Part shown: positions 44,675 through 57,700 of the stretch, piece after piece
Layout: each line of letters starts with the position of its first letter
Numbering within the stretch: position 1 is the stretch's first letter
Source: Anaspis maculata
Taxonomy: Eukaryota > Arthropoda > Insecta > Coleoptera > Scraptiidae
DNA: 64,000 nucleotides
Direction of reading: 5' to 3'
NCBI GenBank assembly: GCA_949128115.1
Contig: OX421965.1
Span: 57,530,012 to 57,594,011, forward strand
Translations under genes and position numbers: made by a program
The notes under the pieces: generated by a model
Database searches by the model: none
What the model was told of the DNA's origin: nothing
The model's input: only the letters and a program-made list of their open reading frames with translations

Positions 44675-47600
44675 TTTGATTCAAAAGTTAGGTACTTCAC
44701 GGTAATATTAATACGAATTTTATAAATGAACGGTTTTCTACTACTTTACGGTGATTTGCAAGATTTTCAACATCAACAACTTGCAAGAATTTGACAGTTG
44801 TAACGTCAACGTCAAACTGACATTTCATTTTTGCTGCTTTCTACGCCACCTGTCTCGACAGAGTTCGAGTTACAGCGCCCTACATTACCTACTCAAATAA
44901 AATTTTGAAAACTCCATTTCACCGGAAGTTTATTTTCGAAAAACTTTTAAATCGTAATCACTTTTCGTTTCAAAATTACATTGCTCGAGTTGCATTTTTT
45001 ATGATTAAATTATAACAGTATAAATATAAATTTGTACAAAATTAGTTGAAGACATTTTTTTAAATCATTTAAAAACAGTTACAGAATATTTGACTCAATA
45101 CAGTAAAAATACTTACGCACAATTATTCGCTGGTAGAAAAATATTCAAAAAATAAATAAAAATAACATAAAATAATACTGAACTTTCAAAAGCATGATCA
45201 AATGGAGTTCTAGAATAAAAAGATGAAGTAGGTATATACAACCCGAACACCTCTTACGGTTTTCATTTCTATGAAAAGAAGTTATTGCCATATAACAAGA
45301 ATAACAAGATTGAACTATTAGTCGCGTCATACTTTGGAAAAATTATCAGAGGGTGAAACTTCGTACACGAAAGGTGTGATAAAATAACCATTCATATGAG
45401 GTAATTTTTCAAGACTCATCACCAGTCTCATTCTAGTTAAGTAGCAGCCTAGCAACCTTCATATTTGCAACAAAAAGTGAAACGCTGCAAGAGTTGCTGT
45501 GAACAATTAAGAGCACGATAAACAAATGTTTATTAGCACTATCAAGTTAATTTAAGCGTGGGATTGGAACGTGTTTCTGGTGGGGAGTTTGCGTGCACAC
45601 GTACGTACGACGTAACGTAACTTTCAACGTGGAAATTGGCGAGTTTGCTATCTGAAATTTCTTAGTTACAGGGGAGTTTTCACGTTCTACGTTGCGTTAC
45701 GTCGTACGTTCAATGGGGAGTTTGCGTGCACACGTCCGTACGACGTAACGTAATTTTCAACGTGAAAATAGACGAATTTGTTATTTGGAATTCCTTAGTT
45801 ACAGGGGAATTTTCACGTTCTACGTTGCGTTGCGTCGTACGTTGCGTGAAATCGCAAACTCCCTATTTTGTTACAATGAACACTAATGTAAAAAATGACC
45901 TGTAACTCCAAAAAGTGTTGACCTTTATCTTGATACTTAATTTCTCAAAACTTTTAAAATCGAGATGAAAACTTAAAGGTCCCATAAATATTCAATTACC
46001 TAAAGGCTGCTCCACAAAAATACGCAATAACGCAGCTGCAACGTTTCTGATTGGCTCGGTTGCATTGCGATGATGATTTTGCGAATACCTTGCGGCATCG
46101 CGATAGTTTTGCAAACCAGTCAAAAACCTTGCAGTTGTTGCGTTGCATATGCGGATTTCCGCACATCGGCCTTCAACCTGAACCACTGGAAGAGCTAAGC
46201 AAAAACAAACATTAGAAGAAAGCAAGTTAGTGAAACCTTGAAATCCAACAGTTCAGTTCTACAAAAAAAGATGATCAACAATCACGCTGATTGCGGATTA
46301 CTGAACTTTTTTCTGCTGAATGCTAGTCGATTAACCACAAAAAACTCCTGAAATTTGTAGTAAACACAACTTTTCAGAATTGACAGATACACCAGCATTT
46401 CCATCTATCAGTTAGCTACAAATTGATAAACAAAAATCCCGAATCACTGATCCTGCATCATCTTTTTTATGGAACCCCCGGTAAGTTATAAAGCCACTTT
46501 TTGCAACAACCACGGAATTAGATGCAGTTACTAGTAATAAGCAACCAATTAAGACAATTACAATTTTTGCTAGGGGTAGTACCTAATATTACAGCGATTG
46601 AGAGAGTATTATGATAGCTGAGGCGCCAGATTAAATAGCTAGGGGATCTAAGGCGCTGAAGCTATAATGGTTTTTCCAACCATGGCTCAAGTAGGTATAT
46701 ACCTTTTTTCTGCTCGAGAATCCACATTATGATTCAGAATGAGTTGAAACTGATGTAATTCATCACAAAAGAGAGGTGCTAGATACCCTATGAATTGTTT
46801 TGTCATCAAACATATGTGTATATCATACTCAATTTTTCGGAAAATGGGGGAATAGATTTTCTATTTCTTCATATTGCGACTTCTGCACTACTTTTCGGCA
46901 ATCCACCTTTCCCATGATGGAAATCACTTGCGCGCATACTCCCGCCAGTACAAACGGCTACTACAGACCGCTGGTTCTGGGTTCACAGGTATGCGTGAAA
47001 CTCTCATGGGAAAAGTGCATTGTTTTCACACAGAACCAAAACAAAATAATACTGTGTATTTTTGTCTTTTTTTTCAAAGGGATTCCCAAAATTCATAGTG
47101 CTATTTTGTAAAAAATGACATTCTACAAACGCTGTTATGTAAAAATTCTGGTCGGCCATTAGCTGTTGCCCAGGTAATAGGTAAAGCTGAACCTCGCCGA
47201 GAATAAAGTCCTTTATTATCATTACTATTATTAATAACAGCGTAACAGAGCGTTTATGGAATGTAATTTCTTAGAGAATCGCACCATTAGAAAAACTATG
47301 CTCCTCCGCTATTTTGCGAAAAGTTGGTGTTTCACGGAAACAAGCAAAAAACTGTGCAATTGTATAACTGGCTTCTTAGTTACTAGTGGTTGCTCTTAAT
47401 GGAACAAGTTATCAAAATTTCAGTCCTCTGGTAATTTTTCTAAGTGGAAAGACATGTAGACTAGAGTGCAATTCTCAAGCATGTATGAGTGAGTTTTCAA
47501 ATAAGTCTCTTTACTGACAAGCAAATTCAGGCTGTCAGAAAGGGGCTGATTCATATGCAAAACCTCATTTTTTATGCTCAAGAATTGTACCTCTGGCTAT

Positions 47601-48453
47601 TGCTATTATATTAGGTACACATCTCTTAAATCTATTATTTGTTCAATCAAGTTTGATTTTTCAGAGATCAGAAATATACATTTTCCTTTTGTTCAATAAG
47701 AACAGGCTTCACTGGGATCAACAACTAGATTAGGTAGTTCTTATGGAAAAAAAGAACAAAGTAAAAATTTAACTCACTCCTTGAAGTTACTACCTGCCTG
47801 ATTACATTTCGAGAAAATCTGGCAATATTCAGTATGAAGATTATCTTAAAAGTTAATTTAGATTCGGTAGTGTTGGTGCCCATAAAAAAACGCGTGCAGT
47901 GACAAACATTTCAAGCTGTAATCAACTTTTCTATGCTTTTTAAATCCATGTTTTCATAAGAACGTTCAATTGTATTTTTATAACGCACTGATATATGCAA
48001 AGCATCAAAGGTGGACTTCAGTTTGTGAGGATTCATGAAAGTAACATGTTGCTTATATGGGATTTTTTGTGGCCACCAACCCTAAATAGACTGAATTTTA
48101 CCAGGGCATGTAATCAGGTGAAAAATGATTTCAGACCAAGCGCACATAGATTAACCAATCTGGTTAATTTGCAACCTTAACAATGATTTAAATAGTTAAC
48201 TAATGACAGTCTCTTTTTATACAATTATTATCACAGTCGTTTTACATTGAAAATTAATCAAGGATAGTTAATACAGAACACAATTTTACAGGGGACCAAA
48301 AGAAAAATCATTAAAATAAAAACAGTGAAAGGACAGAATCTTAACAATTTGTACAAAAATTACAAAATGGAAAGCAGGTATAAAAGCTACTGGTTATATA
48401 AAGAAAAAAATAAATAAAAATCCATACTCAGTCTAAACTGTTTTCTTTCTTTT
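44675..48453. other. Intergenic region between PSMA3 and Cpsf6
   Basis: The proximal about 200 bp should contain the PSMA3 promoter. The rest holds the dimeric MITE at 45582-45863, a weak inverted pair at about 46253-46482, a LINE-tail-like segment near 47190-47235 (GAACCTCGCCGAGAATAAAG then ATT repeats) and the Cpsf6 3' flank. No gene was recognised. Confidence 0.45.
45582..45863. mobile_element. Tandem-dimer MITE
   Basis: Two 133 bp units, each starting GGGGAGTTTGCGTGCACACG (45582, 45715), in head-to-tail order, closed by an inverted end CGCAAACTCCC at 45863. Each unit itself contains inverted GTACGACGTAACG / CGTTACGTCGTAC words. Confidence 0.75.
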
Positions 48454-48528
48454 TTATCTAAAACATACAATCTTCTTGGTTTGTCCATCCCTTGGTTTGT
48501 CTTCTTGCTTCTTTTTCGTCCCAAATAG
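48454..48528 (-). other. Candidate alternative 3' terminal exon downstream of Cpsf6
   Basis: On the minus strand a pyrimidine-rich acceptor (CTTTTTCAG) at 48537-48529 is followed by an open, strongly basic reading frame. In phase 0 it reads LFGTKKKQEDKPRDGQTKK and stops at TAA 48456-48454. In the phase offered by the Cpsf6 exon ending at 49366 it reads a different basic peptide (RKRSKKTNQG near its start). Either could be an alternative last exon of Cpsf6 or the last exon of an unrecognised gene. I do not recognise the peptide. Confidence 0.25.
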
Positions 48529-48738
48529 CTGAAAAAGCATAGAGTGACAGCGACAACACAAAAATTAGTACTTAATACAGAGATTATTGATTAATAATAA
48601 TTATAGTAAATTTACAGAAGAAATTAAATTTGATCCACTATAGCCTAATCCTAATAGACACAATGATACATGACTCATGTACTAATGCAGATAGGTTCTA
48701 GAGTAAACATCGTTTTTCTTTAATCTTGTTTTTTAGGA

Positions 48739-51700
48739 TCAGTGCCGGGATCTGTGAGATTCGTCACGTCGATCCCGTTCGCGTTCTCGCTCACTTTCAC
48801 GACGACCCGCATCACGAGAATCCCGATAGCGGTCTTCGTAATAGCGAGACTTTGATCCCGGTTCGCCGGATGCATCCACAGCGTCTGGAGGTGACTTGTT
48901 TCTTGACCTGGACACCCGCGACCTGAAACCATCAAGTTGTGATTTCCATTCGGACTTTGCTCCAAGCTACAGCAATGCCATTAGTCTTGATGTAGAACAA
49001 AAAACATTACAGGGTAAAAGGGACAGAGAAAAAAATAGGTTGTTGTGTGAAGCTAAGTGATTTTGTGGCCCCAGGAAGGCAAAATCGTGATAATTTGATA
49101 CTGTGTATCAGTCTGATTTGATAAATCATTTTAAAATGCTGTGCTCTAAAGGTAAATTGTTAACCTAACATCCCAGTATCAATCAAGACTGAAGCCATTG
49201 GAATCCGCTATGTGCGTTCGCCAAAAAAAGTGGGAGGAGTCGACATCAGCGCTCAGGGTGACAATTTACGAAACTGAATGCCCATCTGTTTTGCTTTCGG
49301 TCGCTAGACGTCGTCACTAGAGTGAATGCACATGGCGGATCCTGCTCGGAAATGTGAATACTTACGAATCTTCCGGTTCCCGGTCCCTGTACTCCCTCTC
49401 CCGTTCTCTCTCGCCCCTACTGCGCGATCTATCTCTTTCCCTCTCGCGCTCCCTGTAACTGTCGGCGTAGTAACGGTCACGGTCGCGGTCCCTGTCACGC
49501 TCCCTCTCACGCTCCCTGCTACGTTCACGGTACCTGGACGACGACCTCTCTCTGCGCCCTCTCCTATGGGCCCTATCGCGTGATCTCGACCTGTCCCTCC
49601 GTCCAGAGCTGTAGCTCTTGTCCTCGACGCCCCTTAGCGTGTCTTGCAGCGAACTTATCAAAATCTTGCAGCGATCGTCATTGGCGACCTTGGACTGTTT
49701 TATCAGCGAAATGGCCGTGACCAGGGTCTCTATCGCGCTGGCGTATTCTCCGGCAGCGGCATCTGAGACGGCCCTGGCGATGGCCGACGACGACACAGTG
49801 CGATTCCTGGACATGATGTCCTCGAATTCTTGCTCGCTAAGCGGCGGCATGTCGGGGCGATGGTCTGGCGGCGGCCCGCCGTACGGTGGCTGAGGCATGC
49901 TCGCAGGAGGACCGTAGCCGTGCGGTGGTCCATGCGGAGGCACGCTGTTAGGGCCCATCGGAGGGCCGTGCGGCGGTCCGTGTGGTGGGCCGTGAGGCGG
50001 ACCCTGAGGCGGTCCTTGCGGGGGCATTCCCGGACCGGGCATTGGATGCTGCATCTGCGGCGGCGGCCCGCCCTGCTGGAAAAATGCCGGGTTAACGTGC
50101 GGCGCGGGAGGACCCTGAGGGGGTCCCTGTGGAGGTCCACCCGGAGGGCCGCCCATTGGTGGCGGTCCACGCGGGCCCATGTTGGGGCCCTGCATGTGCG
50201 GCGGTCCCTGCGGGAACCCTTGTTGCATCGGCGGTCGGTTCCAGTCCGGCCTCATAGGGCCAGGCGGAGGACCCTGCTGGGGCATACCGCGCGGTGGACC
50301 TTGACCTTGATGTGGAGGGACTTGGAACTGAAATGCATTGGAATAATTCTGAAATGCAAATCTCTCAATGAAGTGTTGGCTCTTTATCACAAACAAAACA
50401 TATAAATATTTTACACAAGTACACCCGACTGACACAGAATGTTCCAAAATTAACATGAACTATAAATTGCTTCCTTTTAAAAATTGAAAGATTCCTCAAA
50501 TAAAATGAGTAATAATGTACAGGGTGTTCACGATGAATTCACCTGCCCCCCCTCCTCTAGGAGATTCCCCTTTGAGATATTTTGAAGAACTAGAAACTTT
50601 TTCTTCGCGATTTTTTCCAGGGACCTTAAATCGATCCTCAAAACGTTTCTAATTGGTACCGTATACAGGGTGTGATATGTAACTTTTTTATTTTAAATGT
50701 AACACCCTATATTCTATTCCGTTATTTGGTTGAGCCTTTTTTTCTGATTACAAATATATAAACACTTGATTTATTTTGACAAGCTGTCGGAAAAATAATA
50801 AAATAAAATAAAATATAATTAAATAATAAAATAATTTTGTTTCGCGGTAAGATGACTTTGGTTTCTACAGTTCACGTAAAAAAAGTTATTCTCGCAGCAT
50901 ATTTTCTGCAGAATTCAACTCGCATGAATAAATGGTCTAATTTGTTCCTAATACTGGGTGTCGCGGCTTCCTTGTCAAAAAAATCATAAATGTTATATAT
51001 CTTTGTAATCAGAAAGAGAAGGTTCATCAAATGACGCAATGAAATATAGGGTGTTGCATTTAAAATAAAAAAGTTACATGTCACACCCTGTATACGGTAC
51101 CAATTAAAAACTTTTGGACGATCGATTCAAGATCCCTGGGAATAATCGTTGAGAAAAAGTTTTTAGTTTTTCAAAATACATATCTCAGAGGGGGATCTCC
51201 TAGTAGCCCAAGAAAAATAGATTTTGACCTCAAAAAAAAAACTGTAGTCGTGAAAATCACAGGTTTTGTTCAGAATTTTGTGCTCTTTCCAAATTTTTGG
51301 GTTTTAGAAAAATCCCAGCGAAGGCTTTTTTTTTTAGAAATGTCAAAAATCTGAAACTCATAATTCCGAACAATTTCAAATGCAGTTCAATTTTTCATGA
51401 GGATTCAAGTACACACAGTTATGTGGAGACTGCAAATGTTGAGAATGAACATTTGAACAATTCTGAATCAAACACGATGAAAAATTTCATAGTTCTATTG
51501 GAATATTTCGATTTGTTCTGTCAAATGTATATGATATAGGAGAAATAGTTGAAAAATCGCTAGAACCTTGCAAAGAATATGGACGTCCTGAAAATTTGAC
51601 ATTCTGTTCAGACTTGAATGCCCTACTACATACCCAAAATTGACATAAATCCCACCACGGAATCTCAAGTTATCGGAGGGGGATAATCAATTGCAACTCA

Positions 51701-54700
51701 GAATGGAGGGGATGAAACCTGTTAATCCACTAGATGCAAATACATCGCAATTCGACGCATCATATCTCGTTGATACCATTTTGGCACAAAAAGTGTCGAT
51801 CATTGTTGAGGGGGGGGGGTCGTGGGAGGGGCGGAGCTCAGCTAGGTGGTTCTTTTTGTTTTCCTGATCGTATAGAACCGATCACGACAAGTTTGGTATC
51901 TTTTCCGACTAAATTCAAACTCCTGACCTCGAATCCAATGAAATTCAATGATCGACACTTTTTGTGCCAAAATGGTATCAACGAGATATGATGCGTCAGA
52001 TTGCGATGTATTTGCATCCAATGGATTAACGGGTTTCATCCCCTCCATTTCGAGTTGCAACTGATCACCCCCCTTCCAATAACTCAAAACCCCGGGGTGG
52101 GATTTCTGTCAATTTTAGGTATGTAGTAGGGCATTCAAGTCTGAACAGATTATCAAATTTTCAAGACGTCCATATTTTTTCCAAGGTTTTAGCAATTTTT
52201 TTACTTTTTTTCCTGTACCATATACATTTGACAGAAAAAATCAAAATATTCCAACAGAACTATAAAATTTTCCATCGTGTTTGGTTCAGAATTGTTCATA
52301 TGTTCATTTTCAACATTTGCAGTCTCCACATAACTGTGTATACTTGAAATCTCATGAAAAATTGAGCCTAATTTGAAATTGTTCAGAATTATCAGTCTTC
52401 AGACTTTTGACAGCTCTAAAAAAAAGCCTCCGCTGGGATTTTTCTGAAACCCAAAAATTTGGAAAGAGCACAAAATTCTGAACAGAACCTGTGATTTTCA
52501 CGACTACAGTATTTTTTTTGAGGTTGAAGTGATATTTCAGCTAAAATTCCTGTACTATAGAGGGGGTGAATTTTATCGTGAACACCCTGTACCTTCACAT
52601 TGGAATCATGTGCTTTGGATATAACAAATTTGATATGCATACACTCATATCCAAATCATTACCAAAACTGAAATTGCTCACTGCCCTCGCATGAGTATAA
52701 CTTTTTACTGCTGTGAGTTCTGGGACATTTTGTATCGTGATTTTCTCAAGCTTTTCGTACAAATTATTATTATTATTATTATTATTATGCATTTGAAAGG
52801 CCGCGAAAAAGTGTAGTAAGTCTAAGATGGGGATTAAGTTCAAGTTTCCTACACGAGCATAGGCCTGGCAGGGTCATGGTACAGTGCAGTGTGCAGTATT
52901 TGGTTCACAATATTCTCCTTCGAATTAGTGGAAGGACTGGGGAATAACATAATTCTCCTGGATTCCACAAATTACTTCTCACTCGTGGATATACTGGACA
53001 AGAAATCACAATTTCTTGTGTTCCGAACGTTAAGTTTTTTTTTTTCAATGATGCTAATAATAGCCTTTCTAGTCCTATAGTACAGGAAAAATAGTAAAAA
53101 AATCTGCAAAACCTCGGAAAAAATATGGACGTCCTGAAAATTTGATATTCTGTTCAGAATTGAGTGCTCTACAACATATCCAAAATCGCCAAAAATCGCA
53201 CCCGGGGGTTTTGAGTTATTAGAGGGGGGGTAAAAAATTGCAACTTGGAATGGAGAGGATAAAACTGGTCAATCCATTGGAAGCAAATACGTTATGATTC
53301 GACGCATCATATCCCGTTGATACCATTTTGACACAAAAAGTGTCAATTACTGTTGAAGGAGGGTCGTGGGGGGGCGAAGCTCTGCTAGGTGGTCCGTTTT
53401 GTTTTTCTGGCCATGTAGAACCGATCACAACAAGTTTGGTATCTTTTCCGACTAAATTCAATCTCCTGAACTCGAATCCGATCTGTAAATTTGGATGAAA
53501 ACAAGTTTGAACAAGTTAACTTGAAAAAACTTGTTTTTTCTTTGACAATTTTGACAAATTTCTTTTTTACTGTTAGAGGTGTTCATCTTCGGAAAATTTT
53601 CAGGGGTCATTAGATTGAAGTGTATTCTTCACGAAAATCATCCACTCAATGTATAATTTTGTTTCTCGAGTTCAAAAAATCGATTTGAACTTGAGCCGGC
53701 TCGGCGCGTTGTCTACTACTGACCAGAACACTACAGCATGCACCTTGAAATGAAAATAGCTCAAACTTTCGAAGAGATAACAACTTATCTTTGAAAATTT
53801 GATTATCTGTACAGAATTGAATTCCCTGTAACATAAACAAAACCGTTATTAATCGCACTGCAGGGTTTTGAGTTATTTGAGGGGAGAGGTAACAGTTCAT
53901 AGAGCACGAATCTTGAGAAAATGTTATCCTACTCCTCGAATAACTCAAAATCCTGCAGTGCGATTCATGGCGATTTTGTTTATGTTATAGAGAATTCAAT
54001 TCTGCACATATAATCAAATTTTCAAAGATGAGTTGTTATCTCTTCGAAAGTTTGAGCTATTTTCATTGAAAGATGCATGCTCTAGTGTTCTGGTCAGTAG
54101 TAGACGACGCGCCGAGCCGGCTCGAGTTCAAATCGATTTTTTGAGCTCGAGAATCAAAATTATACATCAAGTGGATGATTTTCGTAAAGAATACACTTCA
54201 ATCCAATGACCCCTGAAAATTTTTGGAAGATGAATACCTCTCACAGTGAAAAAAAAATTCTTCAAAATTGTCAAAGAAAAAACAAGTTTTTTCCAGTTAA
54301 CTTGTTCAAACTTGTTTTCATCCAAATTTACACATCGGATTCAAGTTCAGGAGATTGAATTTAGTTGGAAAAGATACCAAACTTGTCGTGATCGGTTTTA
54401 CATGGCCAGAAAAACAAAATGGACCACCTAGCAGAGCTTCGCCCCCCCACGACCCCCCTTCAACAGTAATCGACACTTTTTGTGCCAAAATGGTATCAAC
54501 GGGATATGATGCGTCGAATCATAACGTATTTGCTTCCAATTGATAGACGGGCTTCATCCCCTCCATTTTAAGTTACAATTTTTTACCCCCCCTCCAATAA
54601 CTCAAAACCCCCGGGTGCGATTTTTGGCGATTTTGGATATGTTGTAGAGCACTCAATTCTGAACAGAATATCAAATTTTCACGACGTCCATATTTATTCC

Positions 54701-57700
54701 GAGGTTGAAATCTATCTTTCTTGTACTACTAGCGATATATGCAAAATTCTATAAAAATAGCTTCACTGTGACAAAATTTTGAGATTTGGTGCGTGGACTC
54801 CTGAAAGCAATAAAAAAATTTTTTGGAAGAGGAGCCAAAAAAAAGTTGATGTCTCAACTTTTTTGAATAAAATGAGATTTTTTTACTTTTTTTTTATTAT
54901 GACAAGTGGTTGACCAATCTAAGACACAGAGAAAAATAATCGAAGAAATTATATGGATGGAAACAATTACGGTTTTTGTGAAAATCAAACTTTTCCATTA
55001 TCTCCGCAAAATATTGTAAATATGTAAAAAAAATGTTAAGTATCTCTCATCTCTTGGTTCGCGATCGCGACAAACCACCTTATGCCAAATTTAAGCTAAT
55101 TTTTGTCAAATCGTTCCAGAGCTACAAATTTTTGAACATTTCATCAAAAAAAAAGAACTTTGAAGGGCTGTATCTCCGTCATTAGGCAGAACTTCGCAAA
55201 AAGGTATACATATAGGTTTTCGTAATATTTTGGTGAGATCTACCACCGTTGGATTTTTGCTATCATCGCTCAAACACCTGTATACAGGGTGTCCGTTTTT
55301 CGAGGCTAAGCATGGGTATCTCGCTTATCTTGAGAGATACTAAGTCGGTTAAATTAGGAAAAAGTTGCGCATTTTCATGACGATCAATGATCCAAGAAGA
55401 AATTTGACGTATCGATTTTAGTTTTTGAGATATCGTGAGAAAACAGGAATTTGAATTTTTGTTTTTATTTTTTATTAAAAAAAAACGGTTGAAGGTGGCC
55501 TTTCTCAATCTAGACATTGTCAGGGCACTTTTTCAAGGGGATTTCAAAGCTGCCAAAATCTTTATTCTAGCTCTCAAAGCAACCGAGATACGACATTCAA
55601 CTTTTTGCTCTAATGGGCGCCATATTGGATTTTGATATTTTTGAATACGGTATTCTTTTCTGGTTACAACTAGGGGTTACAACGATGTGCCACATGTCAC
55701 TGTTGAATAAATGTTTAACATTTACGTTTTTTTATTGTCGGTGCTAATTTTCTTTCCAAAGCACTCTTTGAAATATAAAAAAATAATTTTTTGCTCAAAA
55801 GCATGAATTCAACAGTGACATGTGACACATCGTTGAAAAAAATATTGTATTCAAAAATGTCAAAATCCAATATGGCGCCCATAAGAGAAAAAAAAGTTGA
55901 ATGTCATATCTCGGTTGTTTTGAAACCTAGAATGAAGATTTTGGCAATAATGGATTCCCCTTGGAAAAGTGCCTGCACAATGTCTTAATTAGAAAAAGCT
56001 ACCTTCGACCGTTTTTCAAAAATACAAATTTCTGTTTTTCTCGATATCTCGAAAACTAAAACTGACAAGTCAAATATCTTTTTGGATCATTGATCGTCAT
56101 GAAAATTCGCAACTTTTTTCTAATTTAACCGACTCTGTATCTCTAAAGATAAGCGAGATACCCATGCTTAGCCTCGAAAAACGGACACCTGTATATGATT
56201 TAACGACAAAGGGTCCCTTGCTCGATTATTTTTTTTTTGGTCCCAAATGATGCTAGGTAGCCATGAAATATCATAAACTGAGTGGTTTTCCACAAATCTG
56301 CATGATCTTTCAAGTTTTGTAAATTTGAAACTTCAAAAAACTGTTGGTAGGCAACTTCCATGCGCCTGGGCCTTGAGCAGTATAATGTAAACGCGTCTTC
56401 AAGTTATTTTGTTTTAACCTGACCCAAACAGATGAACGGCCTGCGTAAAAGAAATCGTATGTTCTCAATGACGAAGTGAAATGTAAAAGGCACGGGCTCG
56501 TAGCCTTAGGGGGACCCACGGACCCTCTGCTACAATAATAATATCGACAACAAACTATTGTAAATTATTTTTCAAACAACGGGTGGGAGAGGGGGGGATT
56601 GTTGTGGTCGGCAAGTTGTTTAAATATGGATCCGCAGAGTCACTACGCCACTGCTAATTCGGTTGTCAAGGTAAACATTCAAGGTCATCACGTAATGATG
56701 TGGCTGTGAACCTCGTCACAGAATATATACCTCGTGAACCGAAAAACACTATAAAACACTATCAGTACAACAGTAATCGTATTTCTGGCACGAAAAAATT
56801 GATTTAAACTTAGATTTCATTGGAAGAATGCAAAAAAATCTCTATTTCTTATCGTTGGATATTACTGTAAACAACCAACGCTTTTATACATGAGTAATAT
56901 TCTGAAAGTGAAATTCACGCAAGGACCCTATTCTGGTCTGAACTTTAAACTTGGTGAAAAAAGCATGAAACTTAGCATACTTATTTTCTGAAACCTGCTG
57001 GCTATGGATCCAGCAGGTCCCGTGATGCATACAGGGTGAGAAATAGATAGATAGATAGAAAGATAGGATTTATTAGTTCAAATGTGGGATGTTTACATCA
57101 CAAGCCTATCCGGCGCTGAACCTTTCAAACAGTAAATGATTGGCGCTGAACCTTTCAAACAGTAAATGATTAAATATATAAGTGTATAGTATAAAATAAT
57201 ATAAATCTCAAAAACACTAACTTGAAAACTTCAAAAAATCAACATATCAAAATTTCGAACTTTTATTACTTAAAAATTCACCAAGGTTGTAATAGACCTT
57301 CTCAATCAAGGTATCTTGAAGTACTATTCTCAATCTGGGCGGAGCGGGAGCGCGAACTTCCACTGGAAGTACATAGAAGATCTTCGTAGTCATGAACTCC
57401 ACATTCCTCTGCAGGTAAATATAATTGTATCTGCTAGACAATAAATCTTTTTTATTCCAGGTCTGGGTTTCTTTTGGCAAACATGATGCACTCAAATACC
57501 TATGTAGATACAAAGAAGGGTGAGTGTACCGTTCTGCCGAAAATGCTATTTGCAGCTTTTGTGAAACTGCAACTGTAGTACACTTCTCAAACATCTCTTT
57601 GGCATTCTAAAAGTCCGAGCGAAGTCCTTGGATTTTCCCCAAAAAATGATACCATAGCTCATTCTAGCCTTCACGTGAGCATGATACGCCATCATGGAGA

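Noticed and set aside
45582..45863. Considered a CRISPR-like or satellite array
   Set aside because: Only two long units with inverted ends and no spacers; a dimeric MITE explains it.
48720..48965. Minus-strand 81-codon frame ending [16 protein letters not shown]
   Set aside because: Alternative frame of the last Cpsf6 exon. The frame dictated by splice phase (TC|G) gives the RS/RE-rich tail expected of CPSF6.
49830..50405. 191-codon plus-strand open frame, Arg/His/Trp-rich
   Set aside because: Exact antisense of the GC-rich Pro/Gly exon of Cpsf6; codon bias of that exon keeps other frames open. No independent support.
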